Positions 61,015 through 64,000 of a stretch of DNA of 64,000 bases are shown here, piece by piece. The stretch's first letter is position 1, and each line of letters opens with the position of its first letter. The stretch covers positions 1 to 64,000 of the forward strand of contig NZ_NNSR01000039.1 in assembly GCF_002834225.1 (NCBI RefSeq), written 5' to 3'. Made by a program: the position numbers and the translations under genes. The stretch comes from Ruminococcus bromii (GTDB lineage: Bacteria; Bacillota; Clostridia; Oscillospirales; Acutalibacteraceae). The notes beneath the pieces are model-generated. The model made no database searches. It was not told the DNA's origin and saw only the letters and a list, made by a program, of their open reading frames with translations.

Positions 61015-63111
61015 ATGACATATTCAGACGGTACAAACAGCGGATCTTCAAGAAGAAATCACTATGTGGGACAGCCTGCCGTAAAAGTCGGAAGTTCAAA
61101 CTTTGACTATTACAGAAAGCCAAAGAGAAATCACGGATTTGCAAAGAGAATCGCATTTTTTGCGTACTTTCCGCTTTTGATTCTATGGCTTGAAACCGAC
61201 CTTAAAATTGCGTCGGGGTTTGATGTGCTCGGCGGTTTTGCTTTCACATTCTTGTTCACAATCGTGCTTTCGGCGGTACTTGTTTTGTTGTGTTCTTTTT
61301 CAAAACGCAGAGGGGTAAACAGAGGGATTGCAACCGTACTCACGGCTGTGCTGACGATATGGTACGGTGTGCAGATGATATACTATAATGTTTTCGGCAC
61401 AATGGTTGTTGTAAGCAGCGTTACAAACGGCGGCGCAGGGCAGGCATTCAATTCAATTGATATGATTATGACTGCGATAACAAGCAGAATTGTGTTTGTT
61501 GTTTTACTTTTTGTTCCGCTTGCTTTCTTTATAATTTTCGGCGGAAAGCTGTTTGACTTTTCAAAAGTAAAGTTAAAGGGTAAGCTGATTGTACTTTTGA
61601 TTGCGGTGGTTTTTCAGATCGGAACTGTCCTTGCGGTAGGCATTGACCGTGATTCTTCCGACACAAAGAGCAACTACAATCTTTATTACGGTGAATTGCA
61701 ACAGGTTGCCGTGTGTGAACGCTACGGACTTTACACAATGCAAAGGCTTGACATCAGCCGCCTTATGTTCGGTTACAAAGCAAATATACGCACAAACAGC
61801 AAGCCGAAAAATAAAGAATCGACTGCCGATGAAATTAAAAAAACAGAGCAGAAAGCTCAGATTATGAGTGCTGATTTTTCAAAGCTTACAAAGAGTACAA
61901 ATAATGATGAGTTAAAGTCGCTTTATGAATATTTTGACAGCGAAGAACCGAGCTATACCAACGAATACACGGGTATGTTCAAGGGCTACAACATTATTTT
62001 CATTACAGCCGAAAGCTTTTCGCAGTATGCAATTGACAAGGATCTGACTCCGACGCTCTGCAAAATGTATAACGAGGGATTTCAATTTAAAAATTACTAT
62101 TCGCCTGCGTGGGGTGTAAGCACAACTGACGGTGAATATGCAAATCTTACAGGCTTGATTCCAAAATCCGGTGTGTGGAGCTTTTCAAAGTCAGCCGAAA
62201 ATAATGTAAGTTTCCCGTTCACTCTCGGTGAGCAGAGCAGAAAACTCGGTTACAAAACAGTTAACGCTTACCACAATCACACCTATGATTACTATGACAG
62301 AGACAAGTACCTTACAAATATCGGCTATGACTACTCTGCAATCGGAAAAGGTCTTGACCTCGGTGAAAATGTGTGGCCGAATTCCGACCTCAAGATGATG
62401 CAGAAAACGGTTGACGATTACATAAATTCCGACAGCTTCAGCGTTTATTATATGACGGTCAGCGGTCACGGCGGATATTCATACAACACCATGAGCGAAC
62501 GCAACGCAGACCTTGTAAAAGACCTGAAATACAGCGATGAGGTCAAGGGCTATCTTGCCGCAAACATTGAGCTTGACAAGGCAATGGAATATCTTCTTGC
62601 AAGACTTGAAAAAGCAGGCAAGCTTGACAACACCCTTATTTGCCTTACGGACGACCATTATCCGTATTCGCTTGATGAATTTGACGGTGTGTCCGAACTT
62701 GCGGGGCACAAGGTTGACACAACCTTTGAACAGTACAAAAATGCATGGCTGTTGTGGAGCGGGTCAATGAAAAAGCCCGTCAAGGTTGACACATACTGTT
62801 CAAGCCTTGATATTCTGCCCACTCTTTCAAATATGCTCGGCCTTGAATATGACAGCAGAATGTTGGCAGGTACGGATGTTTTCGGAAACAAAGAACCGTT
62901 CGTTGTGTTTGCCGACAGAAGCTGGATTTCCCAGAACGGAAAATACAATGCGTCAACAGGTGAATACACCGCTTTCAAGGGCGCAAAGGGCAAGGATGAT
63001 ATTGACGAACTCAATAACAGATGCAACAACCTCTTTACCGTTTCAAGAATGATTCTCGACAACAATGTTTATGCCGAGGCTTTCGGTGATACCCATGTTA
63101 CGGGAAAGTAG
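61015..63111 (+). CDS. LtaS-like membrane sulfatase / glycerolphosphate transferase
   Basis: 698 aa. A ~45-residue basic N terminus precedes about five membrane helices (about 45-215), then an extracellular alkaline phosphatase/sulfatase-fold domain (about 320-680). It opens with YNIIFITAESFSQYA (metal Glu), holds VSTTDGEYANLTG where the catalytic Thr is expected, and later has VSGHGGYSYN and TDDHYPYS metal ligands. This is the layout of lipoteichoic acid synthase (LtaS/YfnI), which polymerises glycerol phosphate from phosphatidylglycerol. Other phosphoglycerol transferases share it. AAAGGAG before the ATG. Confidence 0.83.
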   Translation: MTYSDGTNSGSSRRNHYVGQPAVKVGSSNFDYYRKPKRNHGFAKRIAFFAYFPLLILWLETDLKIASGFDVLGGFAFTFLFTIVLSAVLVLLCSFSKRRGVNRGIATVLTAVLTIWYGVQMIYYNVFGTMVVVSSVTNGGAGQAFNSIDMIMTAITSRIVFVVLLFVPLAFFIIFGGKLFDFSKVKLKGKLIVLLIAVVFQIGTVLAVGIDRDSSDTKSNYNLYYGELQQVAVCERYGLYTMQRLDISRLMFGYKANIRTNSKPKNKESTADEIKKTEQKAQIMSADFSKLTKSTNNDELKSLYEYFDSEEPSYTNEYTGMFKGYNIIFITAESFSQYAIDKDLTPTLCKMYNEGFQFKNYYSPAWGVSTTDGEYANLTGLIPKSGVWSFSKSAENNVSFPFTLGEQSRKLGYKTVNAYHNHTYDYYDRDKYLTNIGYDYSAIGKGLDLGENVWPNSDLKMMQKTVDDYINSDSFSVYYMTVSGHGGYSYNTMSERNADLVKDLKYSDEVKGYLAANIELDKAMEYLLARLEKAGKLDNTLICLTDDHYPYSLDEFDGVSELAGHKVDTTFEQYKNAWLLWSGSMKKPVKVDTYCSSLDILPTLSNMLGLEYDSRMLAGTDVFGNKEPFVVFADRSWISQNGKYNASTGEYTAFKGAKGKDDIDELNNRCNNLFTVSRMILDNNVYAEAFGDTHVTGK

Positions 63112-63130
63112 TTTAATGCTCAAATTTGCA

Positions 63131-63159
63131 TTGACTGCAAGGCGAAAATAAAGTAAAAT
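63131..63159 (+). promoter_or_regulatory. Promoter of the transglutaminase-like lipoprotein gene
   Basis: TTGACT (63131-63136), 17-bp spacer, TAAAAT (63154-63159). Confidence 0.65.
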
Positions 63160-63174
63160 AGAACATGACAAATC

Positions 63175-63224
63175 CATACGGCGACAGTCAGTTTTGGCTG
63201 CTGCCGTATTCCGTATACGGAATA
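63175..63224 (+). other. Competing palindromes in the 5' leader
   Basis: ATACGGC pairs with GCCGTAT across about 22 bases, while TTCCGTATACGGAA next to it is self-complementary and shares CCGTAT. Either an attenuation-type structure or the terminator of the upstream gene. No T run follows. Confidence 0.35.
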
Positions 63225-63254
63225 AATAGTTTAAAATAAAATTGAGATGATTCT

Positions 63255-64000
63255 TTGAAAATATATAAAACTGCCTTAGTTTGTTTAATGACCTGTGCGG
63301 TTGCATTTTTCGGCTGTTCGTGTTCGTTGACGGATGATTCCGAAAGCAGTGAACCAAAGAGAAGCTCTATCATAGAAAAATCCGTTACAACTCCGAGTGC
63401 ACAAGATGTTGAAAACGACAAGGATTATGCAGATGTAAAAACCGATTATGCCTACGAGACGCTTACCGATGATTATGTAAAAGAACTGTATATGAGAATT
63501 GCAAAGAGCGTTGACACAGTGTATGCACCGAACATTACAACAACAGGCTCGCTTTCCGATTATCAGATTACACAGGCTGTTGAGGCATACAAAAACGACC
63601 ACCCCGAAACTTTCTGGCTCAAGGGGTCAAGTCTTTTTGTTCCGTATGGTGACACAACAAGCGTAAAGCTTGATTATACTGTTCAAAATGATGAGCTTAT
63701 AGCCGCCAAGAAAAAATTTGACACTGCCGTTACTTCTGCTTTGAAAAAACTGCCCTCTGGCAATGATTTTGAAAGAGAAGAATACATTAACAACTATATA
63801 ATTGACAATTGCAGGTATGATGAAGAAGCGGCTGAAAACGATGATGTTCAGGGCAACGAAAACGATGCCTACGGTGCGTTGGTTGACGGTAAAGCCGTGT
63901 GTGAGGGTTACACAAGAGCCTTTCAGCTTTTGTGCAACAAGGCGAATATTGACTGCGTATTGCTTTCGGGAACAGCCGACTCAGACAATCACGCATGGAA
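63255..64000 (+). CDS. Transglutaminase-like lipoprotein (partial, runs off window)
   Basis: At least 248 codons, open to the window end. The start is TTG 63255 behind a weak GAGATGA site. The signal peptide (about 4-20) ends at a Cys-rich FFGCSC lipobox, so the protein is probably membrane anchored outside. A Ser/Asp/Glu linker (about 22-60) follows. The C-terminal part has GKAVCEGYTRAFQLL (catalytic Cys) and SDNHAW (catalytic His), the transglutaminase/protease-like core; the third catalytic residue, an Asp, lies beyond the window. Such proteins act as cysteine proteases or peptide crosslinkers; the substrate is unknown. Confidence 0.8.
   Translation, partial: MKIYKTALVCLMTCAVAFFGCSCSLTDDSESSEPKRSSIIEKSVTTPSAQDVENDKDYADVKTDYAYETLTDDYVKELYMRIAKSVDTVYAPNITTTGSLSDYQITQAVEAYKNDHPETFWLKGSSLFVPYGDTTSVKLDYTVQNDELIAAKKKFDTAVTSALKKLPSGNDFEREEYINNYIIDNCRYDEEAAENDDVQGNENDAYGALVDGKAVCEGYTRAFQLLCNKANIDCVLLSGTADSDNHAW

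Overview
The window reads as a chromosomal segment of a low-to-moderate GC Gram-positive anaerobe of the class Clostridia, most likely a gut Ruminococcaceae/Oscillospiraceae relative. The evidence is a type I dockerin protein, a group-B-like [FeFe]-hydrogenase, FabK instead of FabI, a class III fructose-1,6-bisphosphatase, a type III glutamine synthetase, a bile-salt-hydrolase-like enzyme, and AGGAGG-type ribosome binding sites with frequent TTG/GTG starts. No rRNA, tRNA or CRISPR array was found.

Layout. 1-1.3 kb: an IS481-like insertion sequence whose right end cuts into a truncated host ORF. 1.6-2.1 kb: a double zinc-ribbon protein. 2.6-7.6 kb (minus): class A PBP, homoserine dehydrogenase and aspartokinase, closely spaced. 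7.9 kb: a BofC-like secreted protein. 8.4-16.3 kb (plus): fatty acid synthesis cluster fabK-fabD-fabG-fabF-accB-fabZ-accC-accD-accA. 16.9-29.2 kb (plus): division and cell wall cluster mraZ-rsmH-ftsL-ftsI/spoVD-mraY-ftsW-murG-murA-ftsQ-ftsZ, with no murD and no ftsA. 29.3-31.7 kb: a TAXI-family binding lipoprotein, a GltS-type carrier and a small charged protein. 31.8-34.3 kb: a bile-salt-hydrolase-like enzyme, then a fluoride riboswitch controlling a CLC-type channel. 34.5-39.2 kb: a zinc-ribbon membrane protein, a hydrogenase behind a multi-hairpin leader, a YdcF-like protein and a dockerin protein. 39.4-40.5 kb: an rRNA uracil methyltransferase.

40.7-51.3 kb is a nitrogen assimilation block: gltD/gltB on minus, divergent from glnN (GSIII) and an Amt-PII fusion on plus. 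The glnN and amt leaders each carry an intrinsic terminator whose 5' arm can instead form a short hairpin with a six-base loop (A at 1, G at 4), as in targets of ANTAR antiterminators. The gltB leader is about 280 nt with competing pairings and shares a 16-base motif with the glnN leader.

51.6-64 kb: a G5/DUF348 lipoprotein-like protein; a macrodomain protein with a C-terminal helical domain followed by a vWA protein; a GT-C glycosyltransferase; a small membrane protein; class III FBPase; HtpG; an LTA-synthase-like sulfatase; and a transglutaminase-like lipoprotein cut by the window end. Between them lie short palindromic repeats.

All calls come from reading the sequence and from family knowledge. 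No database search was run, and promoters, terminators and RNA folds were found by eye.
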